Positions 31,380-40,361 of a DNA stretch of 64,000 bases are shown here, one piece after another. The notes under the pieces are model-generated. The model searched no databases. It was given only the letters and a program-made list of their open reading frames with translations, and had not been told where the DNA came from. A program made the position numbers and the translations under genes. The stretch lies in the NCBI RefSeq assembly GCF_001889265.1, contig NZ_CP018151.1, forward strand, positions 248,001 to 312,000, given 5' to 3'. Every line of letters begins with the position of its first letter. The first letter of the stretch is position 1. The stretch is from Microbacterium sp. 1.5R. GTDB lineage: Bacteria; Actinomycetota; Actinomycetes; Actinomycetales; Microbacteriaceae.

Positions 31380-32291
31380 ATGCCCACACACCCGTACGAC
31401 CGTCCGCGTGAACTCGGCGCGTTCCTCCGTTCGCGTCGGAATGCCATCCGGGCCGCGCGGCCCGACGCGGCCGGCCGCACACGTCGGGTGCCGGGGCTGC
31501 GCCGCGAGGAGGTGTCGACACGCGCCGGAATCAGCGTGGATTACTACACCCGACTCGAGCAGGGTCGGGAACCGAACCCGTCACCCCAGGTCGTGGAGGC
31601 GCTTGCCCGAGCCTTACGTCTCGACTCCGCGCAGCGCCGCTACGTCTACACGCTCGCGGGTCTCGCCGTACCGCCTTCCCCAATCCCACATGACGAGCCG
31701 CTGCCCACGGCATTCCTCGCGCTCGTCGAGGACCAGCGCATCCCGGCGTTCGTGCTCGGACCTCAGCTCGACATCGTCGCCTCGAGTGCGCCTTCCCGGC
31801 GCCTGTTCGACCGATTCGCCTCGCAGAACTTCCTCGAGATGATCTTCCTTGATCCGAAGGCCCCGGACTTCTTCCTCGATTGGCGGGGCTGTGCACGCTG
31901 GGCGGTTGCGCTCCTGCGCGTGCTGTCAGCCGATGCCACGCCCACAGAGGAAGGCCTCGCTCTCTTGCGGCGGCTGACCGCAGAGAGCTCGACGTTCGCC
32001 GAGCTGTGGGCGGTGCACGCAGTTGACGTCGCGTCGACGCATCGCGTTGGCCTGCGGCATGACGAACTCGGCGACCTATTCCTGCACGTTTTCGCCCTCG
32101 AGCTCGCGGATCACCCCGGCCGGCGGCTCGTCCTGTGTCGACCGACCGCTGAGCTGGCTTGGCAGCACCCAGCGCAGTATGACGCGAGCGCGATGGCAGT
32201 GGCCGCGATCAACCCGGTCGACCTGCTCTCACCCGGATCCGATCAAGCACCTCTCGTCCCGACGATCCTCCCGGAGCCGACCATACGTTGA
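31380..32291 (+). CDS. XRE family regulator with MmyB-like ligand-binding domain
   Basis: 303 aa. The HTH has TRRVPGLRREEVSTRAGISV and DYYTRLEQGREPNPSPQVVE; the MmyB domain contains FVLGPQLDIVASSAPSRRLF, MIFLDPKAPDFFLDWRG, ESSTFAELWAVHAVDVASTH and LELADHPGRRLVLCRPTAE. The last ~45 residues go beyond the normal end of the family and overlap, tail to tail, the 3' end of the minus-strand regulator (32209-32291). It presumably senses a small hydrophobic ligand and controls a nearby SDR. Confidence 0.9.
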   Translation: MPTHPYDRPRELGAFLRSRRNAIRAARPDAAGRTRRVPGLRREEVSTRAGISVDYYTRLEQGREPNPSPQVVEALARALRLDSAQRRYVYTLAGLAVPPSPIPHDEPLPTAFLALVEDQRIPAFVLGPQLDIVASSAPSRRLFDRFASQNFLEMIFLDPKAPDFFLDWRGCARWAVALLRVLSADATPTEEGLALLRRLTAESSTFAELWAVHAVDVASTHRVGLRHDELGDLFLHVFALELADHPGRRLVLCRPTAELAWQHPAQYDASAMAVAAINPVDLLSPGSDQAPLVPTILPEPTIR

Positions 32292-32991
32292 GGAAACGCG
32301 TCGGAGAACTCGACAGAGTGATGTAGTCGTAGTCCAGCAGGACTGGCTCTTCCCCCAGAAGGGTGATCGTCAGAGTGCCGGAGCCCGGGACGTCGAAGTC
32401 GAAGACATCCAGATACTCGGCGAGCAGCGGGCTGCGTCTGCGCCACTCGGCGACGAATCCAGCGAGGTCAGCGTCGTTCGGATTCCAGGTCATGAGGCGG
32501 TTGAGGTTTGCGGCCATGCGTCGCATGCCCGTCTCCCAGTCCTCGCCGTACACGATCCGGCTGGAATCGTGCTCGACCATCCACTCGATCCAGCTGCGCT
32601 CAGAGCGACCGAAGAGGCCGAGCTCGTGAAGGACGGTCCACCCCGCACGGTTGGACCCCCGCACCCGGGTGCGCTCGTCGATGACGAAGACAGGGTCGAG
32701 CATGCCCCGGAGGATCTGGCTCTGACGCTGCGACGGTGGGGCTACCGGCCACTGTGGGAAGTGGCTGCGTTCGTTCGCGATCACGGTCAGGTGCGCCTGC
32801 TCGTCGGCACTCAGCGCGAGAGCGCGACCGATCGCGTGCAGGACGGCGCTCGAGGGGATGCCGACGCGACCCTGCTCGAGGCGCTTGTAATAGTCGAAGC
32901 TCACGCCCGACGACGACGCAACTTCGCGCCGCCCACGTCCGGAGCGCCCGCGCCAGTGTTGCAGCAGGGAACCGAGAGTGGGGTTGGCCAT
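32209..32991 (-). CDS. XRE family regulator with MmyB-like ligand-binding domain
   Basis: 260 aa from ATG 32991 (MANPTLGSLLQHWRGRSGRG); the frame is open far upstream but overlaps the divergent SDR there. The HTH region carries RREVASSSGVSFDYYKRLEQ followed by GRVGIPSSAV, more divergent than the other two because the N-terminal R-x-PGLRR segment is missing. The MmyB domain has VFVIDERTRVRGSNRAGWTV and LLDYDYITLSSSPTRFLNVW. It is divergent from the SDR at 33157 with a 165-bp shared promoter region, so that SDR is its likely target. Confidence 0.87.
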   Translation of the reverse strand: MANPTLGSLLQHWRGRSGRGRREVASSSGVSFDYYKRLEQGRVGIPSSAVLHAIGRALALSADEQAHLTVIANERSHFPQWPVAPPSQRQSQILRGMLDPVFVIDERTRVRGSNRAGWTVLHELGLFGRSERSWIEWMVEHDSSRIVYGEDWETGMRRMAANLNRLMTWNPNDADLAGFVAEWRRRSPLLAEYLDVFDFDVPGSGTLTITLLGEEPVLLDYDYITLSSSPTRFLNVWSAPGGSSGREVLDRIRVRAGRPG

Positions 32992-33156
32992 AGCGGAAGT
33001 ATCCCGCACGTGAGTTTCGGCAGTGTTTCTGGGTCGCGCGAGGCAGGACTCCTCCACCTTCCCTGGCCGTGAGACACCTAGTCTCGACCCGGCCTCCCGC
33101 CCCGCTCCGTCTCGCTCGAAAGTGGATGTATCGCAACGAGCGCACCGGAGGTGGAC

Positions 33157-33951
33157 ATGGAACTGGATGGCAGGACGATCGTCCTCACAGGAGCGACGAG
33201 CGGGATCGGGCGGGCCGCCGCCCGACTCTTCGCCGCGCACGCCGCGGTTCTCGTGGTGCAGGGGCCGGAGAGCGATAGCGATGTTGTCGGCCTGCTTGAG
33301 GAGCTCCGAGAGATTGGCCGTGCACGTGTCGAGTACATCGAGGCCGACTTCACACGCCTCGACGAGGTCCGCCGCGCAGCAGATGACATCCGCGCGGTCA
33401 CCCCATCGATCGACATCCTCGTGAACAACGCGGGGGTGCCCGGGGCGCCCTTGCGTCAGCTCACCGATGATGGCTTCGAACGCACGCTTCAAGTCAACTT
33501 CTTCGCACTTGCACTCCTCACCGAGCGGCTCAGCGCTTCGATCGTCGACGATGGTCGGATCGTCAACGTCGGATCCACGACCCACCGGATGACGTCGTTC
33601 GATTTCGATGATCCCGACCTTCGCGACGGCTATGACCCGGTGCGTGCCTACGCCCAGTCCAAGCTGGCGATCGTCACGTACACCACGTGGCTCGCAGAGC
33701 GACTGCCGCGCGGGATCCGCGTCGTGAGCATCAGCCCGGGCGTCATCAGCACGACGCTGCTGCATTCGATGTTCGGAGCAGGGGGCGCCTCCGTCGATCA
33801 CGGTGGTCGACGCGTCGTCGAAGCGGCAGCGGCCGAGGTCCCGAGCGGCTCCTATATCGACGATGGTGAGCTCGTCGCCGCAAGCGACGACGCGCTCGAC
33901 GAGCGCAACCAGAAGGCCCTCGCGGCATTGACGCGCGAACGCATCTCCTGA
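33157..33951 (+). CDS. SDR family oxidoreductase
   Basis: 264 aa from ATG 33157 with GGAGGT 5 nt upstream. It has TGATSGIGRAAARLFAA (residue 12), NNAGVPGAPL (about 90), catalytic Ser in VNVGSTTHRM and YAQSK. The segment between them contains FDFDDPDLRDGYDPVRAYAQ, typical of the retinol-dehydrogenase/WW-oxidoreductase-like SDR group that acts on hydrophobic alcohols or ketones. It is divergent from an MmyB-type regulator and starts a run of three SDR genes. Confidence 0.88.
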   Translation: MELDGRTIVLTGATSGIGRAAARLFAAHAAVLVVQGPESDSDVVGLLEELREIGRARVEYIEADFTRLDEVRRAADDIRAVTPSIDILVNNAGVPGAPLRQLTDDGFERTLQVNFFALALLTERLSASIVDDGRIVNVGSTTHRMTSFDFDDPDLRDGYDPVRAYAQSKLAIVTYTTWLAERLPRGIRVVSISPGVISTTLLHSMFGAGGASVDHGGRRVVEAAAAEVPSGSYIDDGELVAASDDALDERNQKALAALTRERIS

Positions 33952-34012
33952 CCTCACTGACCGGGAGCTCACGCTCTCGTCTCGAAAACACAACGAACGA
34001 AAGGGCACACCA

Positions 34013-34747
34013 ATGGGAAAGCTGGACGGGAAAGTCGCCATCATCACGGGTGGCGCGCGGGGGATGGGCGCAGCCCACGCCCGTCTCTTCGTCACCGAGG
34101 GCGCTCGCGTCGTCCTGGCCGACGTGCTGGAGAAGGAGGGGCGCGCCGTCGCTGAGGAGCTTGGCGATGCCGCTCGATTCGTGCCCCTCGACGTGCGCGA
34201 TCGGGATCAGTGGGGTGTGGTCGTCGAGACGGCGGTACGCGAGTTCGGCCGTGTCGATGTACTCGTCAACAACGCCGGCATCTTCCGTCGCGAACCGATC
34301 GAGACCCACAGTCACGAGATGTGGGATGAAGTGATCGGGGTCAACCTCACCGGTGTCTGGAACGGAACGAAGGCCGTCATCGACGCGATGCGCCAGTCGG
34401 GCGGCGGCTCCATCATCAACATCTCGTCAACCGCCGGCATCACCGGGTACTCGTTCCTCCCCGCCTACTCCGCCTCGAAGTGGGCACTGCGCGGCCTGAC
34501 GAAGGCGACGGCACTGGACCTCGGCGGCTTCGGCATCCGTGCGAACACCGTCCACCCGGGCTTTGTCCGCACACCGATGACAGACGAGCTCGGCGACAAC
34601 ACGGCGAACGTCGCGCTACATCGGCAGGCGGAGGACACGGAGATCTCTCCGCTGGTTCTGTTCCTCGCCAGCGACGACTCGGCGTTCTCGACCGGCGGTG
34701 AGTTCATCGCCGACGGCGGTGAATCCGCCGGCATCCCCGCACGCTGA
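34013..34747 (+). CDS. SDR family oxidoreductase (3-alpha/20-beta-hydroxysteroid dehydrogenase-like)
   Basis: 244 aa. MGKLDGKVAIITGGARGMGA has the TGG-x-RGMG form typical of the 3-alpha-(or 20-beta)-hydroxysteroid dehydrogenase and cyclohexanol dehydrogenase group. VLADV places an Asp after beta2 (NAD-preferring). NNAGIF, catalytic Ser in NISSTAGITG, YSASK, and VHPGFVRTPMTDEL follow, with ADGGESAG near the end. Substrate unknown; a ketone or hydroxy compound is expected. It is 61 bp after the previous SDR and 61 bp before the next. Confidence 0.88.
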   Translation: MGKLDGKVAIITGGARGMGAAHARLFVTEGARVVLADVLEKEGRAVAEELGDAARFVPLDVRDRDQWGVVVETAVREFGRVDVLVNNAGIFRREPIETHSHEMWDEVIGVNLTGVWNGTKAVIDAMRQSGGGSIINISSTAGITGYSFLPAYSASKWALRGLTKATALDLGGFGIRANTVHPGFVRTPMTDELGDNTANVALHRQAEDTEISPLVLFLASDDSAFSTGGEFIADGGESAGIPAR

Positions 34748-34808
34748 CGTCGCGTCCGCCGCGGCTCCGCCCCACACGCCTTCCCGGCACATGAAAGGAC
34801 CAATTATT

Positions 34809-35579
34809 ATGACGACCGCGATCTTCGGTGGTCTTCACGGGCGCTCGGCTGTCGTCCTCGGCGCCACCGGCACGATCGGGACGGGCGTGGCCCGCACCCT
34901 CGTCGAGTCCGGGGCCCGCGTCGCACTGATCGCCCTCGAGCCGGGCCCGCTCGACGATCTCGCACGATCCCTCGACGCCGACGACCGAGTGATGACGGTG
35001 GCGGCCGACATCACTGACACCGCGCAGCTCGCGGACGCCCGGGACGCGGTCCTTGACCGGTTCGGGGAGGTGAATATCGTCGTGGTGAGCGTCGGAGTCA
35101 TGCTCGGCGCACCATTCGAGGACGCGGTGCCTGCCGACTGGGCGCGAATGATCGACACGAACCTCAGCGGCGTGCTCCTTGCGGCGCAGACCTTCTCAGC
35201 GGATCTGCTCGCCGCCGCCGAACGCAAAGAACGCAGCGATCTCATTTTCGTCGGCGCGATCGCAGCACATGTCCTGTACCCCTACTTCGCCGTGTATGGC
35301 GCTGTGTCGGCGGCGATCGCGCACCTGACGCGCACACTGCGCGCCGAGTACGGCCCGCGCGGCCTTCGCGTGCACAACATCGAGCCCGGGTTTGTCGAGG
35401 AGAGCTTCGGGCGGCACCTCAACGACGGTGCCGCCGTCGATCTGTGGCAGGACGTCGCACGCAGCATCGAGCATCCGATCACCCCCGATCACGTCGGCCA
35501 GCTCATCGCGATGACGTGTGGCCTCCCGTTCGGAATGAACGTTGCCGAGATGGTCCTCCTCCCGACAGAGCAGGGGTGA
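34809..35579 (+). CDS. SDR-fold protein with degenerate active site
   Basis: 256 aa from ATG 34809 (AAAGGA upstream). The Rossmann motif is intact (GATGTIGTGVARTLVESGAR) but the active site departs from the family: the strand that normally carries the catalytic Ser reads IFVGAIAAH (Ser replaced by Ala), and the YxxxK motif reads YGAVS (Lys replaced by Ser). The Tyr is kept. The C-terminus EMVLLPTEQG resembles the SDR at 29875. It may bind NAD(P) without classical SDR catalysis, or act as a heteromeric partner of a neighbouring SDR. The stop is 7 bp before the NhaA start. Confidence 0.8.
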   Translation: MTTAIFGGLHGRSAVVLGATGTIGTGVARTLVESGARVALIALEPGPLDDLARSLDADDRVMTVAADITDTAQLADARDAVLDRFGEVNIVVVSVGVMLGAPFEDAVPADWARMIDTNLSGVLLAAQTFSADLLAAAERKERSDLIFVGAIAAHVLYPYFAVYGAVSAAIAHLTRTLRAEYGPRGLRVHNIEPGFVEESFGRHLNDGAAVDLWQDVARSIEHPITPDHVGQLIAMTCGLPFGMNVAEMVLLPTEQG

Positions 35580-35586
35580 TGCGGCG

Positions 35587-37497
35587 GTGACTTCGCTCCA
35601 CCTCCTGGGTATTTTCGGACCGCACCGCACGCGATCTCCGCGCCGCTCGACGCCCGCGCCGGAGGCCGTCGCCGCTGCGCTCCTCGTGATCGCGACCATT
35701 GTCGCGCTGCTCTGGGCCAACATGGACGATTCGACCTACCAGAGCGTCTGGCACACCTGGCTCGGCGTCGAGATCGGCGACCTGCAGTGGGGGATGGACC
35801 TTCGTCACCTCATCAACGACGGTCTCATGACATTCTTCTTCGCCCTCATCACACTCGAGGTTCGTCGAGAACTCGAGTTCGGGGAGCTGCACGATTGGCG
35901 AAAGGCCGCAGTGCCCGTGGCTGCAGCCGCAGCCGGCATCCTGGTCCCCGCGGCGATCTATCTCACCGTGACCGCCGGGACGCCGGAAGCCTCGGGGTGG
36001 GGGACGGTCGTCTCAACCGATACCGCTTTCGTTCTCGGCCTGCTCGCGCTCCTTGGGCGGGGTCTGCCGCCGGCTGTGCGCGTCTTCCTCGTGACCTTGG
36101 CAGTCGCCGACGACATCGGCGCACTGGCCGTGATCGCCGTCGCCTACACCGACGAGCTCTCGATCAGCGCGCTCGTGATCGCCATGCTCGGTCTCGGCGC
36201 GATCGCGGCGTGCCGGTGGTGGGGCGTGTGGCGCGGAGCCCCTTACCTCGTGCTCTCCGTCGTCGTCTGGCTGGCAACGCTTGCCTCGGGCGTGCACGCG
36301 ACCCTCGCAGGTGTCGCGATAGCGCTGCTGCTGCCCGTGTTCGAGGCACGTGACGATCGTGTCGGGGAGGCGAGGCGCTTGATGACCGCGTTCGCGCAGT
36401 CACCGTCAGCCGCATACGCGCGCGATGCGGAGGAAGGGCTGCAGCGCGCCATCTCCGTGAACGACCGCGCCCACCGCCTCCTCTCCCCGTATGTGAACCT
36501 CGCGGTCCTCCCCCTCTTCGCGCTCGCGAACGCGGGCGTTCGGGTGGATGCAACAACCATCGCAGAGGCCGCACGGTCGCCGTTGACGTGGGGCATCGTC
36601 GCCGCACTGGTCCTCGGCAAACCCATTGCCGTGATCGGAACGGTTTTCGCCATCTCGCGCATCCGACCGGGTCTTCTCCCCGCCGGGGTCGCGATGCGTC
36701 ATGTCGTCGCAGTCGGACTTCTGTCAGGCGTCGGCTTCACACTCTCGCTGTTCATCGCCGAACTCGCGTTCGCCGACGCGGACACGTTGCAGCTCGCACA
36801 TCTCGCCATTCTCGTCGCTTCCCTCGTCGCGGTGATCGCGGGCGGCACGACGCTGGTCGTGCTCGAACGCATGCAACGGCGCGGACCGTCGAGCGAGACG
36901 GTGCTCCCGCGCGCCGTCGATGCCGACAGGGAACACACAATAGGACCTGACGACGCGCCACTCTCGCTCGTGGAGTACGGCGATCTCTCCGCCGACTTCG
37001 ACATCGCTCGAACCGGTGTTCTCGCTGAACTCCGGGCCCGATTCGGAGAAGAGCTGCAATACACCTTCCGCCACGCCTCATCAGTGGTTGACGGCACCAT
37101 CGGGTATGACGCCGCACTCGCGTCAGAAGCAGCGGCACGCCAGGGACGCTTCGGACCTTTCCGTGAGGCCCTGTCGGCAGCGTCCACGCCCGTCACCGCG
37201 CAGGACATCCGGAACGCCGCATCGCACGCGGGCGTGAACATCCGCCTCTTCGATCAGGAGAGGGTGCAGACGCCGGCACGAGAGCGCGTCCGCCGTGATG
37301 TCGATGAGGCGCGGCGGGCGGACCTTCGCCGCGTTCCCACGCTGTTCATCGGCGGCCGGCTCTACCAGGGATCGACCGACGCGCGTTCACTCATCGACGC
37401 ACTCGAACGCAGCGAACCGAACCGGCGAACCGCTGACGGCCGGATGACGTGGTCTTCCGCGTCACTCGAGTGGATCCGCGTCGAAGAGACGCAGTGA
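35587..37497 (+). CDS. nhaA: NhaA-type Na+/H+ antiporter fused to a thioredoxin-fold domain
   Basis: 636 aa from GTG 35587. Residues ~15-420 are NhaA: VNDGLMTFFFALITLEVRRE-like segment (here INDGLMTFFFALITLEVRRE), the discontinuous TM4 region STDTAFVLGLLALLG, and the paired Asp of TM5 in TLAVADDIGALAVIA that bind Na+/H+. The C-terminal ~190 residues (from LSLVEYGDL) form a DsbA-like thioredoxin fold, with the cis-Pro motif RRVPTLFIGGRLYQG. The CPxC redox motif expected after VEYGD is absent (VEYGDLSADFD), so the domain cannot do disulphide exchange. Single-chain NhaA is ~390 aa; the fusion layout is known in actinobacteria, and its role is unclear. Confidence 0.9.
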   Translation: MTSLHLLGIFGPHRTRSPRRSTPAPEAVAAALLVIATIVALLWANMDDSTYQSVWHTWLGVEIGDLQWGMDLRHLINDGLMTFFFALITLEVRRELEFGELHDWRKAAVPVAAAAAGILVPAAIYLTVTAGTPEASGWGTVVSTDTAFVLGLLALLGRGLPPAVRVFLVTLAVADDIGALAVIAVAYTDELSISALVIAMLGLGAIAACRWWGVWRGAPYLVLSVVVWLATLASGVHATLAGVAIALLLPVFEARDDRVGEARRLMTAFAQSPSAAYARDAEEGLQRAISVNDRAHRLLSPYVNLAVLPLFALANAGVRVDATTIAEAARSPLTWGIVAALVLGKPIAVIGTVFAISRIRPGLLPAGVAMRHVVAVGLLSGVGFTLSLFIAELAFADADTLQLAHLAILVASLVAVIAGGTTLVVLERMQRRGPSSETVLPRAVDADREHTIGPDDAPLSLVEYGDLSADFDIARTGVLAELRARFGEELQYTFRHASSVVDGTIGYDAALASEAAARQGRFGPFREALSAASTPVTAQDIRNAASHAGVNIRLFDQERVQTPARERVRRDVDEARRADLRRVPTLFIGGRLYQGSTDARSLIDALERSEPNRRTADGRMTWSSASLEWIRVEETQ

Positions 37498-37588
37498 TCC
37501 GCGGGCCTCGTGGGCGACCGAGATCACTGACCCGCGCATCATCCCCCTCTCCATTCCTATTGCATCACCACAGATCAGGACGGTCGAC

Positions 37589-38368
37589 ATGAAATCCTCC
37601 CGCCACGCTGCTCCCACCCGGCCCGAACGCTCCGTAGATGACACCGCGACCGCTGCGCTCACCCTCGGCGGTATCGCGAAGACATATGGGACCGACGGCT
37701 CGGCCGTCCGTGCGGTCGACGGCGTCGACCTCTCGTTCCCTCGTGGATCCTGGACAGCCATCATGGGAGCATCCGGGTCGGGGAAGTCGACGCTGCTGCA
37801 CATCGCTGCGGGCCTCGAGCGCGCGGACGAAGGACGGGTCCTCCTCGGCGGCACCGACATCACCGACGCGAGCGACGACGAGCTGACGGCGCTCCGCCGC
37901 TCACGGATCGGCTTCGTCTTCCAGAGCTTCAACCTCGTGTCGGCGCTCACGGCGGAGCAGAACGTCGCGCTCCCTCTCCGCCTTGCCGGGGAAGGACCAT
38001 CTCGGGACCGTGTGCGCTCCGCACTCGCGGCCGTCGGACTCGCTGAGCGCACCGGACACAAGCCGCGTCAACTGTCCGGTGGCCAGCAGCAGAGGGTCGC
38101 CATCGCGCGGGCCATGGTCACGACGCCCGAGGTCCTCTTCGCAGATGAACCGACCGGCGCCCTCGACACCGCCGCAGCCCGTACCGTGCTCGATCTCCTG
38201 CGGGGCATGGCCGACGCCGGTCAGACGATCATCATGGTCACCCACGACCCTGCTGCGGCCGCACGCGCCGATTCCACGGTCTTCCTCCGAGACGGACGGA
38301 TCGTCCGACGGCTCGTCGCGCCGGACGTCGCCGCCGTCGCTGCCCAGATCGTCGCACTGGAGTCCTGA
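37589..38368 (+). CDS. ABC transporter ATP-binding protein (MacB/LolD type)
   Basis: 259 aa. Walker A GASGSGKSTLLH (residue ~62), Q-loop FVFQSFNLVSALTAEQNV, signature LSGGQQQRVAIARAM, Walker B VLFADEPTGALD, and H-loop MVTHD. The Gln-Gln in the signature and the DEPTGALD Walker B are typical of the MacB/LolD/FtsE group that powers FtsX-type permeases. The stop is immediately followed by the FtsX-like permease gene, so the pair forms one exporter or mechanotransmission complex. Confidence 0.94.
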   Translation: MKSSRHAAPTRPERSVDDTATAALTLGGIAKTYGTDGSAVRAVDGVDLSFPRGSWTAIMGASGSGKSTLLHIAAGLERADEGRVLLGGTDITDASDDELTALRRSRIGFVFQSFNLVSALTAEQNVALPLRLAGEGPSRDRVRSALAAVGLAERTGHKPRQLSGGQQQRVAIARAMVTTPEVLFADEPTGALDTAAARTVLDLLRGMADAGQTIIMVTHDPAAAARADSTVFLRDGRIVRRLVAPDVAAVAAQIVALES

Positions 38369-38369
38369 C

Positions 38370-40295
38370 ATGCTCGCCCTCAGCCGCGCCACCGTCACTG
38401 AACGATGGCCACTCTTCATCGGCGCCGTCCTGTCCGTCGCTCTCGGCGTCGCCCTCGTGCAGTCCTCGCTCCTGCTGCTCCTCACCGCCGCGACAACTCC
38501 CGCTCCCGCCGGTGCGTCCGCTATCGAGGCCACCGCCCATACGGCATCGACGACCGTCGCCGTCACGGTGCTTGCCGTCACGCTTGCCTTCGCGGCGTTC
38601 CTTGCGTTCTTCATCATCGGAACCACGTTCGCCTTCACCGTCGACCAGCGCAGCCGCGACATCGCTCTGCTGCGCCTTGTCGGAGCGAGCAGACGACAGG
38701 TGCGCCGTCTCCTGGTGAACGAAGCTGCGCTGCTCGGAATCGCCGGTGCCCTGGTCGGGGTGCCGCTCGGAGTTGCAGTCATGACGGTCCACGCCGACCT
38801 GCTTACGCGGCTCGGATTCGTGCCTGAGGGCTTCGCCGCACGGTGGCAAGTGTGGGTCCTCGGTGCGTCCGCGGCCACGGGCATCGCTCTCGCCGTCGGG
38901 GGCGTCTTGCTGGCGGCGCGCCGTGCCGCCGGTATCGCTCCGCTGTCGGCGCTCCGCGATGGCGAGGACGCGTCGCCCGTCATGACGCGAGGACGTTGGA
39001 TTATCGCGGCGCTGTTCGGAGCCGGTGCCCTCGCCCTGCTCGCGCTCGCTCCGGTCGGTGGAGCAGCCGGTGGGCAGGCGATGGCGATGAACGTGTCGAT
39101 CGCTGCGGCCATCGCTCTCACAGCCGCCGCTCCACTCCTCGTCCCGCTGGCCGCACGCTTGGTACCGGTGGGCTCGCGCGGCATCTCACCCCTCCTCGCC
39201 CGCGCGAGCCTTCGTGACAATGTGCGCAGAAGTGCGTCCACCGCAGCGCCGCTCGTGGTCCTCGTCGGCATCCTCGTCGGTCAGTCGACGGCTCTCCTGT
39301 CGTTCGCGGACGCCGGGGCGACTGCGCAGCGGGCCTCCACCGTGGCGGACGTCGTCGTGATCTCCGTCGTCGGCGACAGAACCTCGGATCCGTGGGGTGA
39401 TCGCGGGATCGCGTCAGTCGAAGGTGTCGCCGCAGTGTCGTCTGAGGTGACCCTCCCTGCCGCCATCACCACAGGAGAAGGTGCACTCGCGTTCACCGAG
39501 GTCGGCACCATCACTGTCATTGAGGGAGAAGCGTACGCAGCCGCCCACCCAACGGCCCCGACCGCGTCACTTGATGACGGATCCGCGATTGCGGGACCTG
39601 GCTCCATCGGGGTCGGTGCGGGCGACCGGGTTGGCGTGCGCGTCGGTGACGTCGAGCTCCCCGCGCTCGAAGTCACCGGTGTCGCGGAACCGTCGATAGC
39701 TGCGGGTCCGACGCTGTACCTCTCCCGATCATCTCTCCCCGACGACGTCCTCGCCGGAGCGGAGACCGTGAGCTTCGTGGCCTTCGACGAAGACACAGAC
39801 CTGTCCGCAATCGCGGGCGAACTCGATCGTTACGGTGGCGTCGTTCTGGCCGACCAATGGTTCGAGCAGAATGCGGCGGCATCCTCTGGAACAGCGACGT
39901 CGATCCTCATCGTGGTGCTGGGGCTCGGCGCGCTGTACGCGCTCATCGGCGTAGTCAACTCGATCGTGATTGCCTCCGCTTCGAGGTCGAGAGAGTTCGC
40001 AGTCGCGCGCGTGTCCGGCCTCACCCGCTCGCTGGTCCTCCGCACCGCCCTCCTCGAGTCCCTCATCGTCACGTCTGTGGGCCTTGTCCTGGGGCTGCTC
40101 GCCGCCGCAGGAACTGTGCTGGCGGTCGTCATCGTCACGGCCACCGTCACAGGGTCCGCATCCATGGCTGTCCCATGGGCGCTCGTAGCGACAGTCATCA
40201 TCGGCGCCTACGCCGTCGCGGGCACGACCACTCTTCTGACGTCCTCGGCCGCCATGAGACCAGCACCCGTGACGCTCGTGCGCGGGAGGGAGTGA
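38370..40295 (+). CDS. FtsX-like ABC permease
   Basis: 641 aa from ATG 38370, one base after the ATPase stop. Two FtsX modules are visible: one after the first TM (FAFTVDQRSRDIALLRLVGA, SRRQVRRLLVNEAAL) and one near the end (IVIASASRSREFAVARVSGL, TRSLVLRTALLESLIV). A large extracytoplasmic domain (about residues 300-510, with SVVGDRTSDPWG) lies between them. Members with a MacB-like ATPase move antibiotics, lipids or peptides, or transmit ATP hydrolysis to periplasmic partners. Substrate unknown. Confidence 0.9.
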   Translation: MLALSRATVTERWPLFIGAVLSVALGVALVQSSLLLLLTAATTPAPAGASAIEATAHTASTTVAVTVLAVTLAFAAFLAFFIIGTTFAFTVDQRSRDIALLRLVGASRRQVRRLLVNEAALLGIAGALVGVPLGVAVMTVHADLLTRLGFVPEGFAARWQVWVLGASAATGIALAVGGVLLAARRAAGIAPLSALRDGEDASPVMTRGRWIIAALFGAGALALLALAPVGGAAGGQAMAMNVSIAAAIALTAAAPLLVPLAARLVPVGSRGISPLLARASLRDNVRRSASTAAPLVVLVGILVGQSTALLSFADAGATAQRASTVADVVVISVVGDRTSDPWGDRGIASVEGVAAVSSEVTLPAAITTGEGALAFTEVGTITVIEGEAYAAAHPTAPTASLDDGSAIAGPGSIGVGAGDRVGVRVGDVELPALEVTGVAEPSIAAGPTLYLSRSSLPDDVLAGAETVSFVAFDEDTDLSAIAGELDRYGGVVLADQWFEQNAAASSGTATSILIVVLGLGALYALIGVVNSIVIASASRSREFAVARVSGLTRSLVLRTALLESLIVTSVGLVLGLLAAAGTVLAVVIVTATVTGSASMAVPWALVATVIIGAYAVAGTTTLLTSSAAMRPAPVTLVRGRE

Positions 40296-40361
40296 GCACG
40301 CCAGGATCCATCGGCGGTGCGGACCGCTCTGTTTGCCCCTCTTCTGAAGAAAGCGCGAATC

